Under the pieces are notes generated by a model, which saw only the letters and a program-made list of their open reading frames with translations, was not told the origin of the DNA and did no database searches. From Porphyromonas sp. COT-290 OH3588 (GTDB taxonomy: Bacteria; Bacteroidota; Bacteroidia; Bacteroidales; Porphyromonadaceae): 38,999 nt of DNA. The stretch covers positions 1 to 38,999 of the forward strand of contig NZ_JRFC01000026.1 of assembly GCF_000769075.1 (NCBI RefSeq). Reading direction: 5' to 3'. Positions within the stretch are counted from its first letter, which is position 1, and every line of letters starts with the position of its first letter. Of the stretch, positions 1-9,017 are shown piece after piece. The position numbers were made by a program, and so were the translations under genes.

Positions 1-332
1 TGTTCGGTTGGTTTAGTTGCCATGTCGATACAGTTAATTACATATTAAAGATAGTAATAATCAGAGATATATACAACGTTTCTAACCGAAAAGAGGCAGA
101 ATGCCATGCAACGGTCTCAATTTGGAGAATAAGGTGCAGAAGGGCTTTTTCTCTGATTGGTTTGCTTGTCCCAAATAAGGAATAATTCGTTTGCAAACCT
201 TAACAGAAAAGATTAAAACTTAGTTTATCGCTCGTTAGTAATGAGAGAAGTATGAAACTTCGGCGCAATGTGGTATCTTTGGGTTCGCAAGACGAAGAAA
301 TTATCAACCCCTAATTATATAGTACAGTATTC
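1..332. other. Intergenic leader region upstream of the GH2 gene
   Basis: No convincing coding frame was seen in these 332 bases. The stretch is AT-rich. It contains an inverted repeat (GGTTTGC at 159-165 against GCAAACC at 193-199) and the promoter-like motif listed separately near its right end. The window begins here, so what lies upstream is unknown. Confidence 0.6.
274..281 (+). promoter_or_regulatory. Bacteroidota-type -7 element for the GH2 gene
   Basis: TATCTTTG matches the Bacteroidota sigma-ABfr -7 consensus TAnnTTTG exactly and lies 51 bases before the ATG at 333. No clear TTG-type -33 element is visible at the expected spacing. The assignment therefore rests on the -7 match and position only. 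Confidence 0.55.
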
Positions 333-2840
333 ATGAACCTAAAAACTCTCTATGCCGTACTGCTGGGCTCGACTATGTCGGTAGCCTCGCTTTCGGCACA
401 GCGTATTCATCAGACGCTGGAGAAGGACTGGCGCTTTACTCGTGCCGATGATCCCGCCTCTATGCGTCTAGATTTCAATGATCGTAAGTGGGAGAGCGTC
501 CGTGTACCTCACGACTGGGCAATTTATGGTCCATTCAGCTTCGACAATGACAAGCAACACCTCGCTATTACCCAAGATGGCCAGAAGGAGGCCATGGAGC
601 ATGCGGGGCGTACGGGAGGTCTACCCTTCGTTGGGGTGGGCTGGTACCGACGTAGCTTGGAGCTGCCCAATGACTTGTCGGGCAAGCGTGTCAAGCTCAT
701 TTTCGATGGAGCGATGAGTCAGGCTCGTGTCTATGTCAATGGCCAAGAAGTAGGCTACTGGCCTTATGGATACAATTCTTTCTATTTCGATATTACCCCC
801 TATGTACATGCTGGAGGTAAGAACGTAGTGGCTGTTCGCCTTGAGAATAAGCACGAGAGTAGCCGTTGGTATCCGGGGGCAGGGCTGTATCGCAATGTGC
901 ATCTTGAGATTACCAACGATATACATATTGCACACTGGGGTAACCAAGTGCAGACGCCGATCATTGAGGAGGAGTATGCTCGTGTAGAGGTACGTACTGT
1001 GGTACGCAACCTCTCAACCCTTGGTCAAGGCGAGATTGATGTGATTACCTCACTGATAGATCCGTCGGGGCGTGTCGTCTACAAGACTGGCGCATCTGGC
1101 TACTTCAGCCAGCACAATAGGGACTCGGTCTATCGTGGTCATCTGATTGCCCCCAAGCCTAAGCTGTGGGATATCAAACAGCCACACCTATATAAGTACG
1201 CCATAGAGCTACGTCAGGGGGATAAACTCCTCGATAGTGATACGACTACTTTTGGTATTCGCTCCATCAAGATGGTGCAGAATGAGGGTTTTTACCTCAA
1301 TGGTCGCAAGGTTAAGTTCCAAGGGGTCTGCCTGCATCACGACCAAGGCCCTCTGGGCGCTGTGGTTAATGAGGCGTCCTACCGCAGGCAGATACGCATC
1401 ATGCAGGATATGGGCGTTAATGCAATCCGCACGAGCCACAACATGCCTGCACCTGAGTTCGTTCGCCTATGTGACGAAATGGGTATGATGGTCATGGCTG
1501 AGAGCTTCGATAGCTGGCGCATACCCAAGGTCCCCAACGGATACAACCTGTACTGGGACGACTGGTATGAGAAGGATTTGGTCAATCTGCTCCATCAGTT
1601 CCGTAACAGCCCCTCGGTAGTCATGTGGTGTATCGGTAACGAAGTGAGTGAGCAGTGGCACCCCGATGGCTCTAAGCGTGCCTATACGCTACAGAATATC
1701 TGCCATAGAGAAGACCCAACTCGTCCAGTAACCAATGGTATGGATAGTCCTCTATCGGTAATCAAGAATGGTATGGCTGCCGTCATGGAGGTGCCGGGCT
1801 TTAACTATCGTCCACATCTGTACGACACGGCGCATCGTGTACTCCCACAGGGCTTCATTCTCGGTAGCGAAACAGCCTCTACACTCAGCTCTCGTGGGGT
1901 GTATAAATTCCCCGTGGAGCGGAAAAGTATGGCCAAGTATCCCGATCACCAAGCCTCTAGCTACGATGTGGAGCACTGCGGCTGGAGCAACCTGCCAGAG
2001 GACGATTGGATACGTCATGATGACCTACCATGGGCCATGGGTGAGTTTATCTGGACGGGCTTCGACTACATCGGCGAGCCAACACCCTACTATAGCGATT
2101 GGCCCAGCCACAGCTCTCTATTCGGAGCCGTAGACCTAGCGGGTATCCCCAAGGATCGCTTCTATCTCTATCGCAGCCATTGGAATAAGGAGGCCTCTAC
2201 ACTACACATACTCCCTCACTGGACATGGCCGGGTCGTGAAGGACAGGTAACTCCGATCTTTGTCTACACCAGCTACCCAGAGGCAGAGCTATTCATCAAT
2301 GGCAAGAGCCAAGGTAAGCTCAAGAAAGATCCGAGCATTGGCATTGATGCGACTGAGAATGATGAGGACAAGAAGAACTTCACACGCCAGAAGCGCTATC
2401 GTCTGATGTGGCTAAATACGAAGTATGAGCCGGGTGTGGTACAGGTCGTGGCATACGGCAAGGACGGTCGCTCGGCAGAGATTAAGGAGATCCGCACTGC
2501 TGGCAAGCCCGATAGACTGGAACTCGTGGTCGATCGCAGAGAGATCAAGGCTGATGGTAAGGATATTGCCTTCGTGACGGTTCGCCTCGTGGATAAGGAC
2601 GGTAACCTTATCCCCAATGATCAGCGCTTGATTAACTTCAAGGTCAAGGGAGCTGGTCGATTTAGAGCAGCAGCCTCTGGCAATCCAGCTTCTCTCGACT
2701 TATTCCACGAGCCACAGCATCACCTCTTCTCGGGTATGCTTACCGCTCTTGTTGAGAGTGGAGAGCGTGCCGGAGAGATTACCTTCACGGCATCGGCCAA
2801 GGGTGTGAAGTCTGCGAGCATCACCATTCGCACCAAGTAG
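333..2840 (+). CDS. Secreted glycoside hydrolase family 2 (beta-galactosidase type)
   Basis: An 835-residue GH2 enzyme predicted to release terminal beta-linked sugar, most likely galactose, from host or dietary glycans. The signal peptide is residues 1-23 (cut after SLSAQ), so it is exported to the periplasm or cell surface. Domains in order: jelly-roll sugar-binding (about 25-195), Ig-like (about 200-310), TIM barrel (about 315-600), DUF4982-like (about 645-720) and a C-terminal Ig/invasin-like domain (about 735-835). The acid/base is E437 in GNEVSEQW. The nucleophile is probably E513 in GSETAS, followed by the GEFIWTGFDYIGEP strand typical of Bacteroidota members. Length fits the family. 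No SusC/SusD pair or other glycosidase is adjacent, so it is not part of a visible polysaccharide-utilisation locus. The exact sugar specificity is inferred. Confidence 0.9.
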   Translation: MNLKTLYAVLLGSTMSVASLSAQRIHQTLEKDWRFTRADDPASMRLDFNDRKWESVRVPHDWAIYGPFSFDNDKQHLAITQDGQKEAMEHAGRTGGLPFVGVGWYRRSLELPNDLSGKRVKLIFDGAMSQARVYVNGQEVGYWPYGYNSFYFDITPYVHAGGKNVVAVRLENKHESSRWYPGAGLYRNVHLEITNDIHIAHWGNQVQTPIIEEEYARVEVRTVVRNLSTLGQGEIDVITSLIDPSGRVVYKTGASGYFSQHNRDSVYRGHLIAPKPKLWDIKQPHLYKYAIELRQGDKLLDSDTTTFGIRSIKMVQNEGFYLNGRKVKFQGVCLHHDQGPLGAVVNEASYRRQIRIMQDMGVNAIRTSHNMPAPEFVRLCDEMGMMVMAESFDSWRIPKVPNGYNLYWDDWYEKDLVNLLHQFRNSPSVVMWCIGNEVSEQWHPDGSKRAYTLQNICHREDPTRPVTNGMDSPLSVIKNGMAAVMEVPGFNYRPHLYDTAHRVLPQGFILGSETASTLSSRGVYKFPVERKSMAKYPDHQASSYDVEHCGWSNLPEDDWIRHDDLPWAMGEFIWTGFDYIGEPTPYYSDWPSHSSLFGAVDLAGIPKDRFYLYRSHWNKEASTLHILPHWTWPGREGQVTPIFVYTSYPEAELFINGKSQGKLKKDPSIGIDATENDEDKKNFTRQKRYRLMWLNTKYEPGVVQVVAYGKDGRSAEIKEIRTAGKPDRLELVVDRREIKADGKDIAFVTVRLVDKDGNLIPNDQRLINFKVKGAGRFRAAASGNPASLDLFHEPQHHLFSGMLTALVESGERAGEITFTASAKGVKSASITIRTK

Positions 2841-2889
2841 CCTACCTAGGGTTACTTGAGTCCTAATTCGTAATTATTTAGTAGTTTTG

Positions 2890-2923
2890 AAGTCTACCTC
2901 GGGGGCGTCCCCAAGGTGGACTT
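2890..2923 (+). terminator. Long hairpin between the GH2 gene and the lipoprotein gene
   Basis: The arms at 2890-2904 and 2909-2923 pair over 15 positions (13 Watson-Crick, one G-U, one C-A mismatch) around a 4-base loop. It lies 49 bases after the GH2 stop and only 10 bases before the next ATG. There is no following T run, so it could be a terminator, an attenuator, or a structure masking the downstream start. Confidence 0.5.
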
Positions 2924-2933
2924 CATCGTTATT

Positions 2934-4454
2934 ATGAATGCTCGTAAGACGCTCTATACTCTAGCTGGGCTACTACCTCTCGTCTATGTGCTCGGTGCAC
3001 TATCGGCTTGTGGAGATCAACGGGACCTATTCCCTATACCACAGGCACGAGATGGGTATAGCTATTCTCTCTCGGCAGACACCATACAGATGGACACGCT
3101 GCCCTCTCTACATCTGTCCTCGACCTACAATCTACGTATTTATAATCCGAGTAAGCAGACCATTCGGCTCAAACGTATCGCCCTTAGAGGAGGACAGGAG
3201 CGAGGTTATCAGATGAATGTAGATGGCCGAGCAGGTACCAGCTTCGGTAATCTAGAGATTGCCCCTCGAGATAGTGTTTTTGTTTTTGTGCGTGCCTTGC
3301 TCCCAGAGGGCTCTTCAGATCTGCCGACCGAGGTCAAGGACTCCATTATGATAGAGGAACAGACGGGTAGAGAGCGCTATATCCCTATTATCGCCGTTAG
3401 ACTAAACGTGGAGCGGCTACAAGTGCTCCATATTACTGCAGACACTGAGCTTGCTTCACCACGGGCTCTGCTTATAGAGGATAGCATTGTAGTCGAGCCC
3501 GGAGTCAGACTTCTTATTAAGCCTCCAGCTCGAGTCTTGATGTCGTCGGACGCATATATGAGGATTAATGGCCGCTTGGAGGTCAAAGCTAGTGCAGATC
3601 AACCAGTACGTATCGGTAGCCTGCGTTGGGATCAGTTTTTGCCACGTATTCCCTACACACGAGTTGCTGGGCAATGGGGAGGCATTATTTTGGGTTCGTC
3701 TGCTACGGCAGACCTAGAGGGACTTCATTTGACCAATAGTAAGTGGGGGATTTATATGCAGGAGCGAGAGAGTGCCAACGATGAGACTGTATTAAGGCTC
3801 GACCACTGTCGTCTTCATAATATCAGCGGAGTAGGTATTAGTGCCAATAGAGGACTACACAAGATCCATGATAGTGAGATCTCCAACACACTCGCCTCGT
3901 GCCTCTCTCTCTCTGGTGGTCGGTATGAGATAGAGCGGTCAAGCATCATCAATTATTACCCATGGCCCGGTATTCGTGCTGGTGCAGCTATTGTTTATCG
4001 AAATGCAGTCGATCGAGACCGTATCGTCAAGGGCATTTCAGGTAGTGCCCTGTATCTGCGGCACTGCGTTGTAGATGGTTCTATGCGTTTAGCGACGAAG
4101 GCTGATAAGTCCGCCACGGGAGGAGAGCTAGACATCTCTCTAGTAGCTCCGGTGAAGCAGGAGCAGGTTATACTGCGGGAGAGCTATCTGCGCTCCATCG
4201 ACTACAGCTCAAGAGAGGGGTGTAGGGTCGAGCAAATCATTTATACAGACCCCAAGATGCAGCCCGATAGTCTGTATATGTCCTTGGGCGTAGATGCACA
4301 GAAGCGTAGGGACTATTTTTTCGATTTTCGTCCTCGGTCTAGAGCTCCTTTTGTGCATCAGAGCCAAGATAACCAAGGATACACAGACCTAGATGGCAGA
4401 TCTAGATCTACGCCCATGACCTATGGGGCTTATGAGTATCAGCCCAAATCATAG
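2934..4454 (+). CDS. Lipoprotein with probable right-handed beta-helix
   Basis: The protein is 506 residues from ATG 2934. An ATG 18 bases earlier lies inside the hairpin arm and would add MDFIVI before the signal peptide, so the downstream start is preferred. A lipoprotein signal ends in the lipobox GALSAC, followed by GDQRD. An N-terminal region (about 30-170) with strand-like repeats resembles an Ig/abnormal-spindle-like fold. It is followed by short alternating strand and turn segments (for example WGGIILGSSATADLEGLHL and GIGISANR-like turns) of the kind seen in parallel beta-helix or NosD-type proteins. No catalytic residues are recognised. The family occurs widely as uncharacterised Bacteroidales lipoproteins. 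It may be co-transcribed with cls, 26 bases downstream. Function is unknown. Confidence 0.7.
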   Translation: MNARKTLYTLAGLLPLVYVLGALSACGDQRDLFPIPQARDGYSYSLSADTIQMDTLPSLHLSSTYNLRIYNPSKQTIRLKRIALRGGQERGYQMNVDGRAGTSFGNLEIAPRDSVFVFVRALLPEGSSDLPTEVKDSIMIEEQTGRERYIPIIAVRLNVERLQVLHITADTELASPRALLIEDSIVVEPGVRLLIKPPARVLMSSDAYMRINGRLEVKASADQPVRIGSLRWDQFLPRIPYTRVAGQWGGIILGSSATADLEGLHLTNSKWGIYMQERESANDETVLRLDHCRLHNISGVGISANRGLHKIHDSEISNTLASCLSLSGGRYEIERSSIINYYPWPGIRAGAAIVYRNAVDRDRIVKGISGSALYLRHCVVDGSMRLATKADKSATGGELDISLVAPVKQEQVILRESYLRSIDYSSREGCRVEQIIYTDPKMQPDSLYMSLGVDAQKRRDYFFDFRPRSRAPFVHQSQDNQGYTDLDGRSRSTPMTYGAYEYQPKS

Positions 4455-4480
4455 ATTGGAAGGGTAAAAGCTACTATGTG

Positions 4481-5926
4481 ATGGATTCGTACAACCTGAC
4501 AATTATTTGGCTGATTGTAGTCTTCTACTTCGTCACAGTACTTGGAGTAGTGGGTACGGTTTTGAGCGAAAATCGCAACCCACTCAAAGCCTCGGCTTGG
4601 GTCTTGATTGTCGTCTTCATTCCCCTAATCGGACTACTGGCTTATGTGCTTTTTGGGCAAGATCAGCGCAGGCTGTATAGGTTAAGTAAGCGCTTCTATC
4701 GGCGATTGATGCGAGCGCCCTATCAGCTTTCGGTTCCCAGATACCTAACTACTACAGAAACCATGCTCGAGGATAAGCACAAGCTAATTAGTCTGCTTGA
4801 GCACTCGGGTGATGCACCACTCTTGGAGCTACGTAGTAGTGAGATATTCGCATGGGGAGAGCAGATGTATGCACGTATGTTCGAGGATATACGCCAAGCG
4901 GAGGAACACATTCATCTGCAAGCCTACATATTTGATGCCGACGATCTTTTTGATCGCCTAGAGGCACTGCTTATAGAGCGTGCAGAGGCTGGCGTAGAGG
5001 TACGTATTATCTATGATTTCCTTGGCTCGTACGATGTGCCAGAGGCTAGGTGGAAGCAGATGAAGGCGCACGGGATACAGATTTATCCGTTTATGCGTGT
5101 GGCTATTCCGCTACTATCTAGTACGGTGAATTATCGCAATCACCGCAAGGTCGCTGTCATTGATGGACGTATTGGCTATGTCGGAGGAATGAATTTTGCT
5201 CAACGCTATCTTACGGGCAACCATTTGGGTAAGTGGAGAGATACCCATTTTCGTTTAGAGGGGGCGGCTGTCGGAGCTTTGCAGAGTGCTTTCTTACTAG
5301 ACTGGTATAGTGTGTCTAGGCGTGTGCTCAATATGGAGCGCTACTATGGGCACTACGAGAGTCTTAGTCTGCAGCCTCATAGGTGTATTCAACTTGTGCT
5401 TGGAGGGCCTATCAGCAAGTGGCCTACCATAGAGCAGGCCTTTATCTCCATGATACATCATGCTAGGGAGCAGATCCGCATTCAAACGCCCTATTTCCTG
5501 CCCACCGATGGGCTCAATAGTGCGCTTATTACAGCAGCACTCTCGGGTATTAGAGTAGAGTTGATGCTCCCTATTCGTACAGACTCTCGGGCTGCTACGT
5601 ATGCTACGGCATCTTATCTCGCCGATCTGCTCGAGGCAGGAGTTAGGATATATCAATACGAAGGGGGATTTCTACACTCCAAGCTCATGATGGTCGATGG
5701 CGAGATCTCGGCGATTGGTTCGGCCAATATGGACTTCCGGAGTTTGGAGCACAACTTCGAGATCACAGGTATTGCCTATGACAGACAGCTGACTCTAGAG
5801 CTGGAGCAGCTATTCGAGCAAGACAAGCAGAGTTGTAGGATCTTGGATAGAGAAGTTTGGGCGTCTAGAGGTGCTAGGCGTAAGGTGCAGGAGTCTGTTA
5901 TGAGGCTCTTTGCTCCTCTACTTTAG
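4481..5926 (+). CDS. cls: Cardiolipin synthase (phospholipase D superfamily)
   Basis: A 481-residue membrane enzyme that makes cardiolipin from two phosphatidylglycerols. Two N-terminal transmembrane helices (about 7-29 and 38-58) form the PLDc_N anchor and end in FGQDQRR. Two catalytic HKD motifs follow: HRKVAVIDG starting at H221 and HSKLMMVDG starting at H399, each trailed by the usual GG.N or GS.N box (GYVGGMNF, AIGSANMDFRS). The length matches bacterial Cls of about 480 residues. A GTG lies immediately before the ATG at 4481 and could be the start; the difference is one residue. The stop codon lies inside a hairpin shared with the convergent cbiB gene. Confidence 0.93.
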   Translation: MDSYNLTIIWLIVVFYFVTVLGVVGTVLSENRNPLKASAWVLIVVFIPLIGLLAYVLFGQDQRRLYRLSKRFYRRLMRAPYQLSVPRYLTTTETMLEDKHKLISLLEHSGDAPLLELRSSEIFAWGEQMYARMFEDIRQAEEHIHLQAYIFDADDLFDRLEALLIERAEAGVEVRIIYDFLGSYDVPEARWKQMKAHGIQIYPFMRVAIPLLSSTVNYRNHRKVAVIDGRIGYVGGMNFAQRYLTGNHLGKWRDTHFRLEGAAVGALQSAFLLDWYSVSRRVLNMERYYGHYESLSLQPHRCIQLVLGGPISKWPTIEQAFISMIHHAREQIRIQTPYFLPTDGLNSALITAALSGIRVELMLPIRTDSRAATYATASYLADLLEAGVRIYQYEGGFLHSKLMMVDGEISAIGSANMDFRSLEHNFEITGIAYDRQLTLELEQLFEQDKQSCRILDREVWASRGARRKVQESVMRLFAPLL

Positions 5927-5931
5927 AGGAG
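5913..5931. terminator. Hairpin between convergent cls and cbiB
   Basis: CTCCTCTA (5913-5920) and TAGAGGAG (5924-5931) form a perfect 8-bp stem with a 3-base loop, and the cls stop codon is in the right arm. It sits between two convergent genes, so it may terminate both. There is no strong T run on either side, so the call is tentative. Confidence 0.45.
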
Positions 5932-5945
5932 AAGCTAAAGTAAAG

Positions 5946-7043
5946 TTAGAATCTAAAGCAAATGGAGAAAATAGTCAGCCTGATGGCTATGGCTAGACCT
6001 AGCATCATGACCTCGCTACGGCGGTTGATACGTATCGCAACGTCTAGGTCTTCATGTGTGATCTCTCGATCATGTTCCCCGATAAATGGTTTGTCTACCG
6101 TCTGGCCAAAGTAATCGTGAGGGCCACCGAAGCGGCAGTCTAGAATGCCTGCTAGAGCAGCCTCTGGATAGCCAGAGTTGGGGCTGAGATGCTTGCGTCC
6201 GTTGCGCCAGACGAAGCCAACAAGATCTAGGCGGCCTGCTACGATGAGCATGCACAGAGCCGTTAGCCTAGCTGGAATATAATTGACTAGGTCGTCTAGT
6301 TTGGCGGAGAAATAGCCATAGTCGGCATAGCGCTCGTTCTTGTAGCCCACCATGGAGTCTTGTGTGTTGATCATTTTGTATGCGACCATGCCGGGAAGGT
6401 CGAGTAGCGCCCACCAGAATAAGGGAGCAGTGACGCCATCACTGAGGTTCTCACTCAAGGTCTCTAGTGCCGCAGTACGTACCTCCTGCTCGCTTAGGCT
6501 CTGTGTATTTCGCCCAACGATTCGGCCAACTTGCTCTCTCCCTCTCGCTAGAGAAGTCTGCAGGGCCTCAAAGACTAGCTCAACCTCCCGGACGAGTGTT
6601 GTCCCCGAGAGCATCAGGAAAGAGATCAGGCTCGTACAAATGAAGTAAAGGGCCCAAATCCATAGAACCTCTTGAGTACTATCTATAAAGAAACCTAGCG
6701 GATGTATGAGTTCAACCAGAATTTGTGCGACAGAGAAAGTGGCTAGGACTAGTCCGCCATTGTAGACGGCTCCTTTTAGCCGTTTATTAGCTCCCTTATT
6801 CAATCGATGCTCTCCCCAAGCTATAGCATTGCCCATGCCGACGATTGGGTGCCACCTCGTAGGGTCGGCATACCAGCGGTCTAGTATATAGCCATGTATT
6901 ATAGCCAAAGCTACCAAGCAGTATAAGCTACTCTTTAGACCAGAAGATAGCGACGGGTTGATTAGGATTGCTAGAACAGCTAATCCGATAGCGGCTAAGG
7001 TGCCCAAAAGGCAAGTAAGCAGAAGATGTAGAGAGTATCTCAT
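5946..7043 (-). CDS. cbiB: Adenosylcobinamide-phosphate synthase CbiB/CobD
   Basis: A 365-residue integral membrane protein that joins adenosylcobyrate (or cobyrate) to aminopropanol or its phosphate in the late cobalamin pathway. Family hallmarks are the ADPTRWHPIVGMG stretch near residue 60, the SENLSDGVTAPLFWW segment and the YKMINTQDSMVGYKNERY motif. Multiple hydrophobic helices are present throughout. It is slightly longer than most CbiB proteins (about 310-330) because of an extra N-terminal hydrophobic segment. It is the last gene of a minus-strand run, 7 bases after maf. No other cobalamin gene is in the window, so it is either a salvage-pathway enzyme or its partners lie elsewhere. 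Confidence 0.9.
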   Translation of the reverse strand: MRYSLHLLLTCLLGTLAAIGLAVLAILINPSLSSGLKSSLYCLVALAIIHGYILDRWYADPTRWHPIVGMGNAIAWGEHRLNKGANKRLKGAVYNGGLVLATFSVAQILVELIHPLGFFIDSTQEVLWIWALYFICTSLISFLMLSGTTLVREVELVFEALQTSLARGREQVGRIVGRNTQSLSEQEVRTAALETLSENLSDGVTAPLFWWALLDLPGMVAYKMINTQDSMVGYKNERYADYGYFSAKLDDLVNYIPARLTALCMLIVAGRLDLVGFVWRNGRKHLSPNSGYPEAALAGILDCRFGGPHDYFGQTVDKPFIGEHDREITHEDLDVAIRINRRSEVMMLGLAIAIRLTIFSICFRF

Positions 7044-7050
7044 ATCAGAC

Positions 7051-7632
7051 TTAGAAAGTCATTAGGATTGACGACAGCCGATGCACAGGAAGCCCCATAA
7101 CATTATAGAAAGATCCCTCAATTGATTGGATTGCTCTATAGCCAATCCACTCTTGTATGCCATATGCTCCTGCCTTGTCTAGAGGGCGATAATGCTCGAT
7201 GTAGTAATCTATATCTTCTGTAGTAAGATGTGCGAACCTTACTAGTGTTGTACAAGAGAAACGTTCGCATCGCTCCTGTGTCTGCACGCAAACACCCGTG
7301 ATAACTCGGTGTTCCTGTCCACTTAGCTTATGGAGCATACTTTTGGCTTCGGATAGATCTTGGGGCTTGCCCAGCACTTCATCGCCTAGTAGCACGATTG
7401 TATCCGCCGTAATGAGGAGTGTGTTACGATTCATGCGAGGACTATACGCACCCGCTTTTTGCACAGCGAGATACTCGGGGATTGCTTCTAGAGCCAATTG
7501 ATCTGGGTAGCTCTCGTCTAGGTCGGCCATAGCATCTTGCCTGAAGGTAATATCCAGTCCTCCTAATAGCTCCACACGACGAGGAGATTGTGACCCCAAG
7601 ATGATGTCATACTTATTCAGATTTTCCCACAT
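7051..7632 (-). CDS. maf: Maf-family nucleotide pyrophosphatase
   Basis: A 193-residue house-cleaning enzyme of the Maf/YhdE family that hydrolyses non-canonical or excess nucleoside triphosphates such as dTTP and UTP to monophosphates. It shows the N-terminal substrate loop GSQSPRR (S14-R19), the catalytic ADTIV with D77, the GKP loop, and KAGAYGIQEW near the C-terminus. This last motif (AYGIQ) is typical of the dTTP/UTP-specific subgroup. It lies 31 bases after the KdsC-like gene, and the DUF2520-KdsC-Maf order is common in Bacteroidota. Probably part of the same transcript. Confidence 0.93.
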   Translation of the reverse strand: MWENLNKYDIILGSQSPRRVELLGGLDITFRQDAMADLDESYPDQLALEAIPEYLAVQKAGAYSPRMNRNTLLITADTIVLLGDEVLGKPQDLSEAKSMLHKLSGQEHRVITGVCVQTQERCERFSCTTLVRFAHLTTEDIDYYIEHYRPLDKAGAYGIQEWIGYRAIQSIEGSFYNVMGLPVHRLSSILMTF

Positions 7633-7663
7633 ACTACTTGGTAAATGAATCTTTAATTGGATA

Positions 7664-8185
7664 TTACCAGCCGAACCCCTCTCCGAGATCCCACTGATCG
7701 TTGGCCTTGAGCGTTTGTTCTATTACATCACGTACCACGCCATATCCGCCATCACATAGGGAGATATAGCGAGCCACTTGCTTGACTTCTGGAGCTGCAT
7801 CGGCTGGAGCGCAGGGTAAAGCCACTAGGCGCATGATCTCAATGTCGGGGATGTCGTCGCCAATATAAACCATTTGCTGGCGAGTAATGCCGGAGAGTTG
7901 CTCTAGCTCCTCTAGCTTCTCCACCTTATCCTTGGCGCGCATATAGATATATTGGACGCCTAATTGCTCGAAGCGCATACGCATCGCATCACTTTGTCCG
8001 CCAGAGATGACCGCGATTGTATAGCCTCGCTTGACTGCGTACTGCATAGCATATCCGTCTTTTACATTAACGGTACGCATCGGCATCCCCGATATGTCTA
8101 CGGGGCTGACTGTGGCACTCACCACACCGTCCATATCAAGGACGAATGCTTTGACTTTTTTTAGGTCAAAAGGAATACTGCTCAT
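7664..8185 (-). CDS. kdsC: KdsC-like HAD phosphatase
   Basis: A 173-residue HAD-superfamily phosphatase without a cap domain, most similar in layout to KdsC, which removes phosphate from 3-deoxy-D-manno-octulosonate 8-phosphate in the Kdo branch of lipopolysaccharide synthesis. Motif I is LDMDG (nucleophile D17, D19), motif II ISGG, and motif IV GDDIPDIEIM. The length fits KdsC, which works as a tetramer. It lies 9 bases after the DUF2520 gene and upstream of maf. The exact substrate is inferred from family; other small HAD phosphatases of this type act on sialic-acid precursors, and some KdsC relatives are uncharacterised. Confidence 0.85.
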   Translation of the reverse strand: MSSIPFDLKKVKAFVLDMDGVVSATVSPVDISGMPMRTVNVKDGYAMQYAVKRGYTIAVISGGQSDAMRMRFEQLGVQYIYMRAKDKVEKLEELEQLSGITRQQMVYIGDDIPDIEIMRLVALPCAPADAAPEVKQVARYISLCDGGYGVVRDVIEQTLKANDQWDLGEGFGW

Positions 8186-8194
8186 CTTTGTCTA

Positions 8195-9001
8195 TTAATC
8201 GTTAGCTGCATTTTTGAGGTACATCTGTCCGATACTTTGGCTCAGCATTTGGTATAGCTTAGCCAGATTGGGGTTTACTTCGGAGAGCATCGTTTGGTGT
8301 TTGAGCATTGTGGTTTCATCTCCTCTTTTGGCAGGGCCAGTCTGCGCCTCTCGAGCTGTCATTACTTTGACTTTGGCTGCGGTTTCTTCTATCAAAGGCA
8401 GCAGGGCTTTAGGCTCAAGACTATGCCTAAGCATCCAATCCTCCGACAAGGTAAAAAGATGATTGACGAAGTTGCATGCTAGTACAGCTGCTAGGTGTAT
8501 CTGTTGCCTCTGCTCACTACTCGCTTCGTAAACCACGGAAGAGAGAACGGAAGCCAAATGCTCCACTCGCTTCTTAACGAATTCGTTGGCTCCCTCTATG
8601 TAGATTGGTAGACTGGACCAGTCCAACCTCCGCTCCTTGCTGAAGGTCTGTAGTGGGTAGAGAACGCCAGAGGCTGTATGGTAGGGCAACATAGTGGATA
8701 GAGGAACGCTCCCAGCCGTATGGAGCCAGATGCCAGAAGTGGGTGGCATATCTCTCCATACAGCAGGGAGAGCTGAGTCTGATATAGTGAAAATGTAGTA
8801 GTCGGCATCTAGAACGATCTCGCTGGTCTGATCTATAGCTTCAGGCTGAGAGTCCATTGCATCGGCCATCTCACGAGCTTTCTCTAGACGACGACCGTAG
8901 ATCTGTATGAGTACGAAATCCTCTGTTTGGTCTAGGCGTTTGGCCAGATGATAGGCGACGTTGCCCGTGCCCAAGAGGACGACCTTGAGTTTACGCTCCA
9001 T
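8195..9001 (-). CDS. Rossmann-fold DUF2520 protein
   Basis: The preferred start is the ATG at 9001 (268 residues, MERKLKVVLLGTGN). It begins directly at the dinucleotide-binding strand and leaves 16 bases after the nitroreductase stop. The longer frame from 9109 would overlap that gene by 92 bases and adds sequence unlike the family. It has an N-terminal NAD(P)-binding GTGNVAYHLA motif of the F420-dependent NADP oxidoreductase/6-phosphogluconate dehydrogenase type, and a helical C-terminal DUF2520 domain (AAVLACNFVNHL, TGPAKRGD). The TGPAxRGD motif is characteristic. The enzymatic role is not established. Its consistent linkage with kdsC and maf suggests a housekeeping role. Confidence 0.85.
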   Translation of the reverse strand: MERKLKVVLLGTGNVAYHLAKRLDQTEDFVLIQIYGRRLEKAREMADAMDSQPEAIDQTSEIVLDADYYIFTISDSALPAVWRDMPPTSGIWLHTAGSVPLSTMLPYHTASGVLYPLQTFSKERRLDWSSLPIYIEGANEFVKKRVEHLASVLSSVVYEASSEQRQQIHLAAVLACNFVNHLFTLSEDWMLRHSLEPKALLPLIEETAAKVKVMTAREAQTGPAKRGDETTMLKHQTMLSEVNPNLAKLYQMLSQSIGQMYLKNAAND

Positions 9002-9017
9002 AAATGCCCAATAGCTT

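Noticed and set aside
333-4454. Polysaccharide-utilisation locus
   Set aside because: There is a GH2 enzyme and a lipoprotein, but no SusC/SusD pair or sensor-regulator nearby.
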